A stretch of 64,000 nt of DNA, from NCBI GenBank assembly GCA_033980235.1, contig CM067069.1, forward strand, positions 289,501 to 353,500, in the 5' to 3' direction. A model generated the notes under the pieces. That model saw only the letters and a program-made list of their open reading frames with translations. It did no database searches and was not told the DNA's origin. Positions 10,926-22,689 of this stretch are shown here, in pieces; the first letter of the stretch is position 1, and each line of letters opens with the position of its first letter. Origin of the DNA: Diadema setosum (taxonomy: Eukaryota > Echinodermata > Echinoidea > Diadematoida > Diadematidae). A program made the position numbers and the translations under genes.

Positions 10926-13301
10926 GCATATAAGTACACATACATAGAGATATGAAACATGAAAAAATGTACATATGTACAGTCTAATACACTGGTCTTA
11001 ACGAATGCATTCAGATGCAGCACATACAGCACTTCAAAACTATGGAAATAATGGTACACACTGGACAGTTAAGAAAACTAAAGAAGACTTTGACACAAGC
11101 AACATGCAAAATATAGTCCAAAACTATAATTATAAATGACTTCATTGGCAACTAAGCAGACAATGAATTGTATATTGTACGCTTGTTGCAATAAACAATA
11201 AATTGATAGTGAAAATGAAAATGCTTTTATTGCAAGGAAAATGGAAGACAGATGTAAACACACAATATAAAAATAGGCAGAATGATTAAACTTTGTGACA
11301 TATCAAATCTTGGCATCTTATAGTGACATTTCAACATGTGCATTCTTCAAGCAGAACACTGCTTATTCCTGAATACTACAAAAGGCTATTCAACCCAACT
11401 ACATTATTACAGGCTGTTGTCAGGGGAATATATCAGTGACCATTAATCCTTAGGCAGAAAATTTTCCCAGGGGCAAAGGTAATACATATGGTAATCCTTT
11501 TGGATTTGTGCGAATTAGATCTACAAAAACAAAATTGATCTCATACCAAGATATCAACACAGGAGACTGGATATTGACTTGGTTACAAATGTGTATTTCT
11601 TGAGAACTTTCAGAAGTCAGTCCAATATGTTTGATTTTGCAGGACAAACTAGTGCCTTTGTCAGAAAGGACTAACCAGAGCAATGGCATTGCATTTAGAA
11701 GCTTCCCGCAGTATCTTATGATGGCAGATTATGAACAAATATAGTCATCTTAATCAGTGTATCATTAATCTTTCAATAATACTGATATTCCTCTAGGATT
11801 GTTATGCATTCCGCATGAACAATTTATCAATTGCTTTTCCATTAATGTGGCGAATTAGGCAGTGAGAGTTTGAAAAGCTTTACAGTGGAATGTGCATTTA
11901 GTAAAACAGTGGAGCATGTTATATAATTTTGTGACCATGAGATGAAATATGTATCGTCAAAATAAAATGCAAAATGAATTGTTTGAAAACTACCTTTAAA
12001 TACAGTTATGTGCTGATGATCGTGATCCCTGGTTTATAACAGAGTATCACTTAGACATTCATGTAAAAAGAAGAAGAAATTAATCTCGAAGACTAATGGA
12101 AGACATACTGGTATTCTAATTCTACGAAATGAAAATGAAAGGTGTAACCTGGATTAAATCCATCATTTAACCATGAAATGTTAATGAAGAAAAAATATTG
12201 CAACTAAAAGTAACATTCCTTTTTATTCAAAAATAGAGAACTCCCTACACTAACATTGCACATACAACACTAAAAATGACATATTACTCTTATATCTGAA
12301 ACCCTACAAACTTTACAAATCGCTGTCACTTTTAGTACTACAATCTCCATGTTAGCAAAATATTTTTAAATCAAATATTTCTACATGTACATCATACATT
12401 GGTTAGCAATACATAATCCAGAATATGACATCCAAACTTCCAGATATGGCACAACACACAATAGTGGAAGCACAGACTAGTTCTATCAGAATATTGTTTC
12501 CCTTTATTACACTGGCATTGAAGTTGATAGGTCTAACAAGTTAAAACTTCACACCCTGAGATATCCCAAAATTTGAATGCCACATCGGACTAGTAAATCC
12601 TTCCCCATCCCCCCCCCCCCCCAAGAAAAGGAGATAAAAACATAAAAAAAAAAAACCTGAAATAGCCATTTTTGCCTATACTAAAAAAAAAGGTGCTCTC
12701 AAGTGACAGAAAGAATGAATTAAAAACAAACAGATAATCATGTTCCTGATACACATTTTGTAAGACAACAACTTTGATATTTTTTGTGAACTTTTGAGTG
12801 CTCTACACTACCATGTAAATACCAAGCACAATCCTGTAAGGTAATCCTGGAATGACCCTATACAGTACAATATTGTACTTAGGTTCTTATCTTTCAAGCA
12901 ATCTAGCCCAATATTCACAATCCTATCTCTTTCTCACATTTATTAAAACAATATACATATTCTGGTGGTGTGTCTGATCCTTTTTCTGTTACATGTAACA
13001 GGATAACTGGTCATTTGCATTATTATGAAAACACAATGATAATTTACCACAAGGTTTAAGTAGAGACTGTGAACCAAGATGAGAAAACAGTCATTCCGTG
13101 ATGCTAGAATGTGAAATAGTTACAAACACACTGTGAAAACTATTAGTCTCCACAATTTGGTTAAAAAAAAATACCCCTTGCTATAATGTAGAGTACAATG
13201 CTGCTTCATTTCTGTCTAATTTGCCATGAATCAGAAGCATGTTAGTTTAAATTTCTGAGACCTTTATCACACTGCACCTTATTCATTTGCATGATCATAC
13301 C

Positions 13302-13336
<35 letters not shown>

Positions 13337-14183
13337 ACCTCTACCCAATATGAATATCCCATGTATTTACTTATACTCCTAGTGATCCCATAAGTACGGT
13401 AAAAACCAGAAATATTTGCGGCATGAAACTTTCATAAATTGGAGCCGAGAGCCTTCTTTAGAGTTTGAAACTTTTGCGAATAATTGCCACTGGCTTTCAA
13501 TGTCCTGTGCAGACATCACCTTTCGCATGCATTTTACTATCACGAGTCCTGGCTCCTCGCAGAAAAAAAAAAAGTTTCATGCACATGAAAATGTAGTTTT
13601 ATAGTGTGCAGCAGCAGGATAGCACAAACATCGATGGGCAGTTAGATATTTCTGATCTAATTCAACAAGAGCACCAACCCAAACAGAGTATTCGGACCAT
13701 ATACCCATTGCATATAACATACAGTTAAAATTAATATTCTCCTCAACCAGATTAGATAAAACTGAGAAGCAAAACCTTGAGATAGATTTGAAATCAAAAT
13801 TTGGCAAGATATGTGTGTCATTACTGTCACTCTTTGCTTCTCTGTAGCCAAGTACTGGTTATACCACATCCCATGTGATGGAAGACAGGTAAAAAAATGT
13901 AACACACAATCTTCAACAGTTAGTCACATGTAGTATGGAATGTGAAGTCATTACTGTAAAAGGTGGAAACTTTTGCAGTGTTAAAACTTTTCCGCATTTC
14001 GTACAACCAGAAACTAGCACGAAAATAAAAGCACTCAAACATATTTGCTTGCCATGTGTTTTAGTACTTAATATCTTGATTCTGCGGAATTAAAAAATCT
14101 CACCCAGCCATCGTGGCCGAGCGCAAAAAAATATCCACACTGTCAATACTTCACTGAGCTTGCTTTGCTAGCTGTTAAATAGC
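10926..14183 (-). other. Downstream of the MRH-protein gene; possible long 3' UTR
   Basis: Low-repeat AT-rich sequence immediately 3' of the stop codon at 14184 on the minus strand. Minus-strand AATAAA hexamers occur at about 12943, 12503 and 12226 among others, so the mRNA could end anywhere in this stretch. A poly-A run lies at 13303-13332 and a poly-C run at 12609-12622. No coding exon seen. Confidence 0.35.
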
Positions 14184-17100
14184 CTAAATGGACTCATACG
14201 TTGTGCCACTTGAAGTGGTCTGCATTCTTCTTTCATCACCACAAATACATGTGCAGATGTAGACAAAACCATCTCTGATGAGACCTGGTAATGACGACCA
14301 AAACTCGTAGTGTGGTATCGTCTTGGTTCCACTCTCAAACTTGAAGAAGAAGAGGTATATGAAACCTGTATTGTGGTGAAAGAAATTGTCATAAAAAGCA
14401 AGCTGTTCTGTGGAGACATGTACATCATATATCAACCACATTACAGGTACGTACATATGACATGCATGACAGTTTTTCTGTTGACATGTTTATATAATGA
14501 TATCTTCAAAACATCAGCTCATTATCTGTTAGACAACGTCTAATACAGCTGTACCTCTTTATTCCAATAATGAAAAGCATCTAATTCCTTCTTTCACTAT
14601 ACTGTCTACTAATGTTACTGATGAGAATCAATGTCGAGAATAAAACAAAAAAGCAATAATGATACAAAAAATAATAATACACTTGCAAAGAATGAAGGCT
14701 GTCTCTAATACGTGTGCTAATGTATGAAAATTCTGACATGACATCCCCTTTACAATGCCCAGGGTCACAAAATACATAAAGTGGGCAGAAACAAAACATG
14801 TACAGTACACATACGAAGCACTGCGCATGTGAATGATCCAGGACGCCCTCAACCTTGGGTTGATTGCTCAGTCTGAATGAATGACGTTAAGTCATTGTCC
14901 ATGACATCAAATTACAGGGTAATGATTCTTGCTATTGTTGTTCTTGTTGTTGAATGAACTGATTGGTCAACCTGTTACATCATCACCTAAGTCTTCTGTT
15001 TCCCACCACCCTCATGTTGTGCCGCGTGTGGCCTGACTCTCTTTATGATTATAAAGCACAAGGTGAAAAAAGATAACAATGATAATTCTTGAGACTTGTT
15101 TGGAGAAGGTCTACATCTTGCTGGTGTCATTCCTTGCCTGATGCTTCATCAATGTGATGTACATGGCACGTTAGTACACTAAATGTAGTTTTTATAGTAC
15201 TTACCATAGTATGATTAGGACATCATAGCAGCTATCATTAAAGGGAAGATAAACCCTGAGAACAATGGTGATTGAGTGAAAGCAGCAACATTAGTAGAAC
15301 GCATCAGTGAAAGTTTGAAGAAAATCGGACAATCGATGCAAAAGTTATTCATTTTTAAAGTTTTGGTGTTGGAACCGCTGGATGAGGAGACTACTTGAAG
15401 TTATGACGTATGAGTGGACAACAATACAAAGAAAATATAAAGAAAATTCTACAAAAATCAATTTGTCATGAAAATTACAAATTCCGTCAACTTGATACTG
15501 ACATATGTTAACTGTAACATTAGTCTCCATGCTTTCTGAAAGCGGTTAGTCAAGTGCTCTTTCATAATGCTACAAAAATGATTTTTTTTTTGAATTTCTT
15601 TTATATTTTCTATGTATTGTTGTCCTCTCATACGTCATAACCTCTAGTAGTCTCCTCATCCAGCGGTTCCAACACCAAAACTTTAAAAATTCATAACTTT
15701 TGCATCGATTGTCCAATTTTCCTCAAACTTTCACTGATGTGTTCTACTAATGATGCTGCGTTCACTCAATCCACATTGCTCTTAGGGTTTACTTTCCCTT
15801 TAAAGTATACAGAGAGTCACTGTGTGCATACCTCCTACAAAGTAGACAAAGACGACCACAACAAAGGTGATACATAGAATCCCACCCGGTGTCAGGTGCT
15901 TGGATGGGGATGGTATTGGCTTCTGGCAGGCAAAAGGTGACCTGAGCTGGAAGAGATACACAGACTCTGTGCTTTGCCGGAACACAAGCTGTGATATCCC
16001 GGTGTCGTCACAATACAGCTGGACTGTCGTGTTGACTGATTCATTACCACTTTTGCCTGTCAAAAGAATGAGCATAATAACCAAAATTCAAATGGTCAAA
16101 CATTGTACATGAACTGACAAAAAGAGAAATTCTAGAAATTCACAAGTACCAAGCGGAAGTTGTGGACTTGTTTGACTGAAATCCAAATTGTGAAGACAAA
16201 TACAGCTATTCCATATTATATATATTAACATATAAATACAGACGTCTACATTAGAGATTACCTAGGTAGCTGAAATACTTAATTGCATTGTTCCTCTTGA
16301 CAAATAATAGAATACAGAGAAATGCAGAACCAACAATACTAAAGGCATCTTTTTGGTGGATGGTATTTACATTCAGTTATTGAAGAAAAACAATGTTAAA
16401 GTATTTATCTTATTTATTTATTCAGTTTTATTTAAAAAGTGGACAGGATAGTCACATTCAGGGCCCAAGGACCTGTTTTGCAAGTGAGCTGTTACAAATA
16501 GCACATATTGCAAATAAATATCACATAATACAACATCAACAAAGAGAGAAAGAAAATTGACATCATCATGTAGAAAGAAACAAGATGTGATATCTACCGA
16601 AGTAAAAAAGCTACAAAGTATCATTTCAATGTAATCTAATGTGTAGAACTAGAAACATCACAACATGGTGCACCTGCATCTTTACATCAGATAAACACAT
16701 TGTGTGTATCTGAATGCTACGTAAGCTGAAAATAATTTCATCTTTTGTCATACAATTGTCTTAGTTTTATCTTCAAAGTGGTGGAGGTTTGCCCCAAGCG
16801 GTGGTAATCAGAAAACTCAGTGAATATGGGGCGAAGTGGTACTTTTTGTGTAACCATTATGATGTTAAATACAAGAATATCATTTTGCAAAATCACATTT
16901 TCAGGAAATAGTAGCTGACAAAGTACTTATTCTGAAGCATACTTGATGTAAAAAATGATAAAGTAGAACATAAATAACTATTCTATTCACAACAATACAT
17001 TTTGAAATGCATACATGTACATGTACACATATTGTATTATCAGAATTGGGATTCATACTCTTGAATTAATTTGTTGAAATACAGTTGGTCATTTTCCAAG

Positions 17101-17712
17101 GATTTAGTTGATGATAGATGTGTTTTTCATTTATGTTCCCCCTGCAAACATGATTAGTGAGAATAGTGTTTTGAACAAAACATTGGTTATGGCCCCAGAA
17201 TTTCAGCATAAATCTTCCCTTAGCCTTCCCATTGATGTGACAAAAGTCTATTATGATTAATGTCTTACCATCAGGATAAAAGTCTTACCATTGTGATAAA
17301 CAATCCTCATTGGTGTGGGTGTGTCTGGGATGTAGATGAAGCTGGAGGTTGGATGAATGCCAAGGTTGGAATACACATTGTCACTCTCCTTACAAACAGC
17401 CACATTGGTACACTGTGACGAAGGTGACACCTTGCTAAAGTCTCTACAGGGATCATACATGTATGTGACAGTCGGTGTCTCAGCCGGTATGATGGTGAAG
17501 AATGGAGCAGCTGTTCCCTCTACCATTGGCCCTAAGTCATAGTAGCCACTGTTATCGCTCAGGGTGCAGCGACAGTTTGTCTCTTTCTGGCAGACAACCT
17601 GGGCATCCACTGTCAGAATGGATACCAAAGACAGGAGAGTGAAGAACACAGCATGCAGCCATCGTTTGATGGCTGTAGACTTCCACAGACAAGATGAATG
17701 CACTGATCCCAT
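14184..17712 (-). CDS. CD-MPR/ATG27-like MRH-domain type I membrane protein
   Basis: Three exons join in phase 1: 17712-17289 (ATG, donor GTAAGAC), 16056-15832 (acceptor TTTTGACAG, donor GTATGC) and 14365-14184 (acceptor CAATACAG, stop TAG). They give 276 residues. Residues about 18-37 are a hydrophobic signal peptide. The lumenal part holds Cys 41, 47, 49, 89, 101, 107, 157 and 185 and an N-glycosylation sequon at N148. Residues about 199-224 form one membrane span, and a short cytosolic tail follows. The segment from YLFQL through ACQKP, the span ending YFVGG, and then TKTIPHYEFW..LPGLIRDG line up with the C-terminal half of the cation-dependent mannose-6-phosphate receptor, and the total length is about the same. 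That family sorts lysosomal hydrolases or, as ATG27, traffics membrane in autophagy. The tail ends YESI, a YxxPhi endosomal sorting signal. The receptor's sugar-binding Arg, two residues after the conserved Cys (157), is Asp here, so true mannose-6-phosphate binding is doubtful. Intron 2 carries a TTAA MITE. Confidence 0.82.
15242..15799. mobile_element. TTAA-flanked foldback MITE in intron 2 of the MRH gene
   Basis: Two roughly 200-bp inverted arms (AGGGAAGATAAACCCT left; AGGGAAAGTAAACCCT right, reverse-complemented) enclose about 150 bp. The arms stay similar through GTTGGAACCGCTGGATGAGG. Each end abuts TTAA (15238-15241 and 15800-15803). The 558-bp element has no coding capacity, and its right edge lies only 32 bp from the exon donor at 15832. 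Confidence 0.85.
16402..16530 (-). mobile_element. Candidate LINE/retroposon 3' end
   Basis: On the minus strand GGTCCTTGGGCCCTGAATGT leads to CTGTCCACTTTTTAAATAAA and then an (AATA)n-like tail (16403-16424). This resembles the 3' end of a non-LTR element. It lies in intron 1 of the MRH-protein gene. The 5' limit is unclear. Confidence 0.35.
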
Positions 17713-18969
17713 GCTCGGTGGGCTACTCTGTCAGAGAACTATATGCCAGGAATCTGTAGAATTAAATGGATAACAAAACACTCATGTGTGTCATTTTTAT
17801 GTGATATTAAACAAGTAAACACATAGCCTAACCTTCAACTCCTTTGGAAGGATCTATGTACTAAGGTATGCACTTGCCCATACGCTTAAGTAAACATTCT
17901 CTTCATTCTTTTTTTCTTTTAATCTTTACAGATCATTAAGGTTAAATATGGTCGATAATCGACAAGACACAATACTTGGATGTTGTTGCCTTTACTCTAG
18001 ACATCAACATTCTTGGCACAGACTTGCCAGAATATTAGAGGTATGTACACGTACTACAGGGTACAACCTTCAACAACTTGCAAGAACTTTTTAGTTCTCC
18101 TGGATTTGGAAAATACAGGGACGGTTAAAAAAATACCTTATTTGTATATTTATTATCCACCTACTTACTAGATAAACTGTATCTGCATATTGAGACAGAG
18201 GCCATATTGTTGCAAATTGTAATTAATGTACTAGTAATCGTACATGTGGGGTGTACTGTTCATTGGTATTTGGTATAAAAATAGTCTGTGATACATACCA
18301 TCTATAGCCGATATCAGTATAACAATTAACAAAAACATAAACAACTTTAATTGAATATCTGCCTAATTAATAGCCCGACCAGACTGAGCTGTATATAGTT
18401 ACCTAGTTTATAGTCCAATAATACTAGTATTATTATCAACCCATTCCTTCTGCAATTCTCCAACTACCTTCAATGTCCCCAAACGAGATTCTTTTTGCCC
18501 GTCGACAGAGAACGGACAGGTTGGTAAACCACCTGTGTGAAAGCAGTCAAGCGGTGCATGCATCCCCTCCCCATGGTCAACTACATGTGCCCTTGAACAA
18601 TAGAAATATCGATCGCATGCCATGTATGAATAGAGCATGCGCTGATGAGCTCACAGACTCTTTGTTCCGCACAAATAAGGCACCAGAATGCGATGACTGG
18701 GGTCAGCGAATTCAGATATCTACTGTGATCAGCTTTAATCGCTAATGTACATAGTTCATATGAGTTTTGTAGCAGAGCAAGGGCAAACTAAATCAGAACA
18801 AAATAATGTAAAAATACTGTGATATATGAATTCTTCCAAAAGAAAGAGAACAAGTGCTGATAGAAAAAAACTCTGACCTTTTTATCAAACCCATTTTTGA
18901 GGACTTTATAACACAAAGAAACATGAATTTAGGTCACGAAAGCAGGCACTCTTGTCTTCATCTTGGCTT
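17713..18969. other. Upstream region of the MRH-protein gene
   Basis: A minus-strand acceptor-like TTAATTCTACAG at about 17757-17768 suggests that the start exon begins there and that a separate 5' UTR exon lies further upstream (higher coordinates). No coding exon is visible. Confidence 0.3.
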
Positions 18970-19043
18970 GGGAACCTGGTATACCAGGTTCCCATATCCA
19001 TATATCAGTTGCTCCCACGGGAACTTGGTATACCAGGTTCCCG
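18970..19043. repeat. Pair of long palindromes
   Basis: 18970-18993 is a perfect 24-bp palindrome with half site GGGAACCTGGTA. 19018-19043 is a 26-bp palindrome with half site CGGGAACTTGGTA and one mismatch. They are centred about 49 bp apart, with unrelated sequence between. Confidence 0.9.
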
Positions 19044-19159
19044 TAAGGAACGGGTTAATACTAAATAATAGAACTAGACCCTATCGGGCTACAGTCATGC
19101 TTCTTTTCCAATGTATTATAGGAAGCTTTCTAAGGGCCATTTTTGACAACCTAAACAAA

Positions 19160-19445
19160 AAAAGATACTACGTACGTACCTAATAATACTGCGTACGTAT
19201 GCAGTGTTATTGCGTACGTACGCAGTATTATTACATACATACGTATTATTATTACGTACGTACATGGTATTTATTGCGTACGTACCCAGTATTATTACGT
19301 ACGTACGTAGTATTTATTGCGTACGTACGCAGTATTATTACGTACGTACGTAGTATTTATTACGTACGTACACAGTATTCATTACGTACGTACGTATTGT
19401 TCTTTATGTACGTACATATTGTTTATTACGTACGTATACGCAGTA
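19160..19445. repeat. TACGTA-rich minisatellite (about 21-24 bp units)
   Basis: About 12 degenerate units alternate a palindromic core (CGTACGTACG) with an AT spacer (TAGTATTATT or similar). Unit length drifts between about 21 and 24 bp. Confidence 0.9.
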
Positions 19446-19496
19446 TTTGAGTAATGGCGGCAGACAGGGCAGAGAGAGACAAACTCGTACGTTTGT

Positions 19497-20046
19497 ACAG
19501 TCAAACCTGCCTTAGCGGCCACCTCTCTATAGCGGCCACCTGTCTATAGCGGCCACTGAAAAATCCCCCCGAGAGAAAAGCAATGTTAAAGACCCTGTGT
19601 ATAGCGGCCACCTGTCTAACGCGGCCAGCGGCCACAAATTTTGTTTCCCGCGGTAGATTTTAACCTGTCTATAGCGGCCAAAAACCCGATGGAGCCGTAG
19701 CCGAGCCGATAATTCAGCGTGTTTTTCTGCTTGTTAGCCGTGCCAGTCATTCCTGGGCAACGTTCTGTGATCGCCACCGTTGCATTCATCACTTATTCAG
19801 TCACAATAAGGCACTAGTGACTGCACATGCTACATCATGTACTGTGCAACAATTTCATCAACACCGGCACTGTTCTATGCATGATACACACATGTGCATA
19901 CGTACACACATACATGTACATGTACATGTAAGTATATATAGATGTATACAACGATGATACATGTTACCTGTCTATAGCGGCCACCTGTCTATAACGGCCA
20001 CTTTTCCCGTATCCCTTGGGTGGCCGCTATAGGCAGGTTTGACTGT
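19497..20046. mobile_element. TA-flanked CAGT-ended MITE with TAGCGGCC iterations
   Basis: The left end CAGTCAAACCTGCCTTAGCG and the right end, reverse-complemented CAGTCAAACCTGCCTATAGC, are each bordered by TA. The motif CTATAGCGGCCACCTG recurs several times at both subterminal regions. It has no coding capacity. TA duplication plus CAGT ends fits the pogo/Tigger branch of Tc1-mariner. Confidence 0.82.
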
Positions 20047-20083
20047 ACTTCGATATAGGTTTCAGCCAAAATGAAATATTATA

Positions 20084-22095
20084 CAGTGAAACCCCGTTAT
20101 AACGAGGTCCGTGGGACCGGCGATATACTTGTTATAACCGGTACCTCGTTATAACCGTACGCATAAAAAACAAAGGAAAACATGCACGACGTCATACCCA
20201 TCAATCAAACTCAAGAACATCCTTTGCGTTGTTATTACACAATTATGGATCGTTATTATTGAGACAATAAAGGGAAATTGTTTGTGAATTGATACATAAA
20301 AAAGACGGGAAAATGTAGGTGTTGAAATGCGTTAATTCTTTATTTTTCTTCCAAAAATCTCTTCGCATAATACTAGTTGCACATTATGTTCCTGAGAGGA
20401 AGGTCTACTCGGCAGGATCATATTCCTGATTCTTTCTACACCTATGTCTTCCTCTTGTATCGAACCATTCCACAAGATGAATGCTTTTTTCGTTTGTGAA
20501 ATACAGTGTACAGTGTTAACTGACAATGAACAAAATCAGATTGTATAATTAAAAATGTGCTTGTTTACACCAGCGCAAATAGAGTAACATACATGCGTTG
20601 TTTATCGTAACTTGCGAGGTATGTTACGCTGTTGGTGCCCAGCGGGAATAGGATGATTTCATGAATCATTTCGGCTGTAATCCTATACAATGTATGATCG
20701 TTGCGCCCGAAGGGATTACAAAATGCGTTCTTTATTTTCTTCCGAAAATTTCTTCGCGTTTTGTACACCCGTTCTTGAAAAATTAATATGCGACAATGTT
20801 TAATTTGGAAGGTTGTGATCCTTTTTACGCAAGTCTGTACCTCGTGGACCATTTTGAAAGAAAGAAAAATCTTCATTGTGAAATGCAGTGGTAAATGATA
20901 ATGAATAATCCCAGATCTATTCAAACTGTTAAATGCGTTTATTTCTTTCTCTGACCACCAACTCATTTAAGTCGATTAACATGCGCTATTCAACTATTTT
21001 ATACGCTACTGTCACCCGGCGGGATCACAATGATTTCATTAATTATTTCGGCATTAATCATGCACACTCATATTTATTATGTTTTGCTACATGATAATGA
21101 ACAATCCCAGATCTATTCAAACTGTTAAATGCGTTTGTTTCTTTTTCTAAACACCGATTCAAGTAGATTAACATGCGTTATTCAACTATTTTTACGCTAC
21201 TGTAACCGGGGAGATCGCTATGATTTCATTACTAATTTCGGCTTTAATCATCAACACTCATAGTTATAGCCAGCAAAGCAATTGGAAGTCGGAACTAAAA
21301 ATGGAAAGGATAATTATAATGATTAGTTGCACACGTATTCCAATATTATTGTCCATTTTGGCCACGAGTGTCGCTACATGAAAAGTTCTTGAATGCGTTA
21401 TATTTTTTTTTTCTCTCGTTGCGCTGTGGTCTGACCTTATATCACGCACGCGTATCTCGAGAAAAACAAAATCAAATGATTTTATTCAATAACTAAATAG
21501 AAACATCGGATGGTATAGGGCCTATTTCTGTGTCTTATCGCGTGGTTTAGAAGAAAACATGAATTACTCTGCAAAACGGGAGGGACATGACATAGCGTGA
21601 ATTGGGTTTTCAATGTTCCGTTTGTCGCGTGTTTGAAAGTGCCAAGTCAAGAAATGGAACTTCGCGAAGTGATGGAATGATTATGATTATGTTATGTGGT
21701 TGAGAAGAAACATGGAAGGAACGGTACTCCCGTTATTCGTCACAAATGGGCGGTAAAGAAGGATAACTGTAACGGCGGGACTGAAACACGTTTGTTTCCA
21801 AGTCTTCCCGCTTCAGATGGTACGATGTATGTAGAGATCGAGACAGGACGGGCACTTGTGCAGTGTGTTACTGCGTTCTACACAGACTAATGTAAAACGG
21901 GGATAGCGTGAATTCGCTTTTCAATGTTTCGTTGAAATTCGTCGCGTGTTTGAAAGCGGCAGGTCAAGAAATGGAATCTCGTTGTATCCGATCAAATTGC
22001 TTATGTTTTTCTTTATCTTGATGCACCGAAAATGTCCTCATTATAACTGGAATCTCGTTGTAACCAAACTCATTATAACCGATTCGTTTTGCCAT
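20084..22095. mobile_element. CAGT-ended element with TTATAAC iterations and internal repeats
   Basis: Starts after TA with CAGTGAAACCCCGTTATAAC. TTATAAC or TCGTTGTAAC-type motifs recur at 20095-20155 and 22040-22085. Between them lie degenerate tandem blocks of about 200 bp (each with ATGCGTT.. and ATGATTTCATTAAT..TTTCGGC phrases, 20330-21450) and a repeated block TAGCGTGAATT at 21594 and 21905. A matching inverted CAGT terminus at the right was not found, so that boundary is approximate. Confidence 0.6.
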
Positions 22096-22689
22096 AGCTT
22101 TACACTTGTATGACTCTTTTTACACTTCAGCTATTCCTGAATAAATACAGTTTTCGCTAAAACATCGATCTGTTTTTTATATTGTCGCCCCGAAACGGCA
22201 AAATATTTTCCATTGTACTTCTAAATTGTGAAGGGATGCATGTGATCCCCCCTCCCAGTCATCATCTTGGGATCTAGAAACCAATACATATTCTCATTAT
22301 GAAACTATACTAAATACAATAATTGATAATGAGATTACCACTTACATCTTCGTAGCAGAAAATACAGGAAAGAAACCATGCAACACTTTCGCACCTAAAA
22401 TAGATCTGTTACAGCACAAAATGGGCATATCAGTATTTATTATCATAATGAGGTGACGATTTATTCAAATAGGAACGAAAATAATAAGGAATAACGATTA
22501 CAGGAACAACTAGACTCGGAATTTGTCAAGACTGACAAATTAGGTGATCCGATCTTTTTGGAAATCAATGATTTGAGTCCTGATCCCAAAAGGCATGACC
22601 ATACAGTTTTCAACTGAGATTAGGGACATTGGTCGTGTTATGTTTGGATTCTCATTTAGAAAAGGGAGTCAGACCTGCCATCTTTGGTA

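Noticed and set aside
14366..14456. ATG start upstream of the last MRH-protein exon
   Set aside because: The open frame extends through an intron past the acceptor CAATACAG; splicing from exon 2 gives the uninterrupted membrane span instead.
17257..17288. Extension of MRH-protein exon 1 to the next donor at about 17270
   Set aside because: A second GTAAGAC lies downstream, but only the donor after 17289 joins exon 2 in frame and keeps the conserved YHNG-KSGN stretch.
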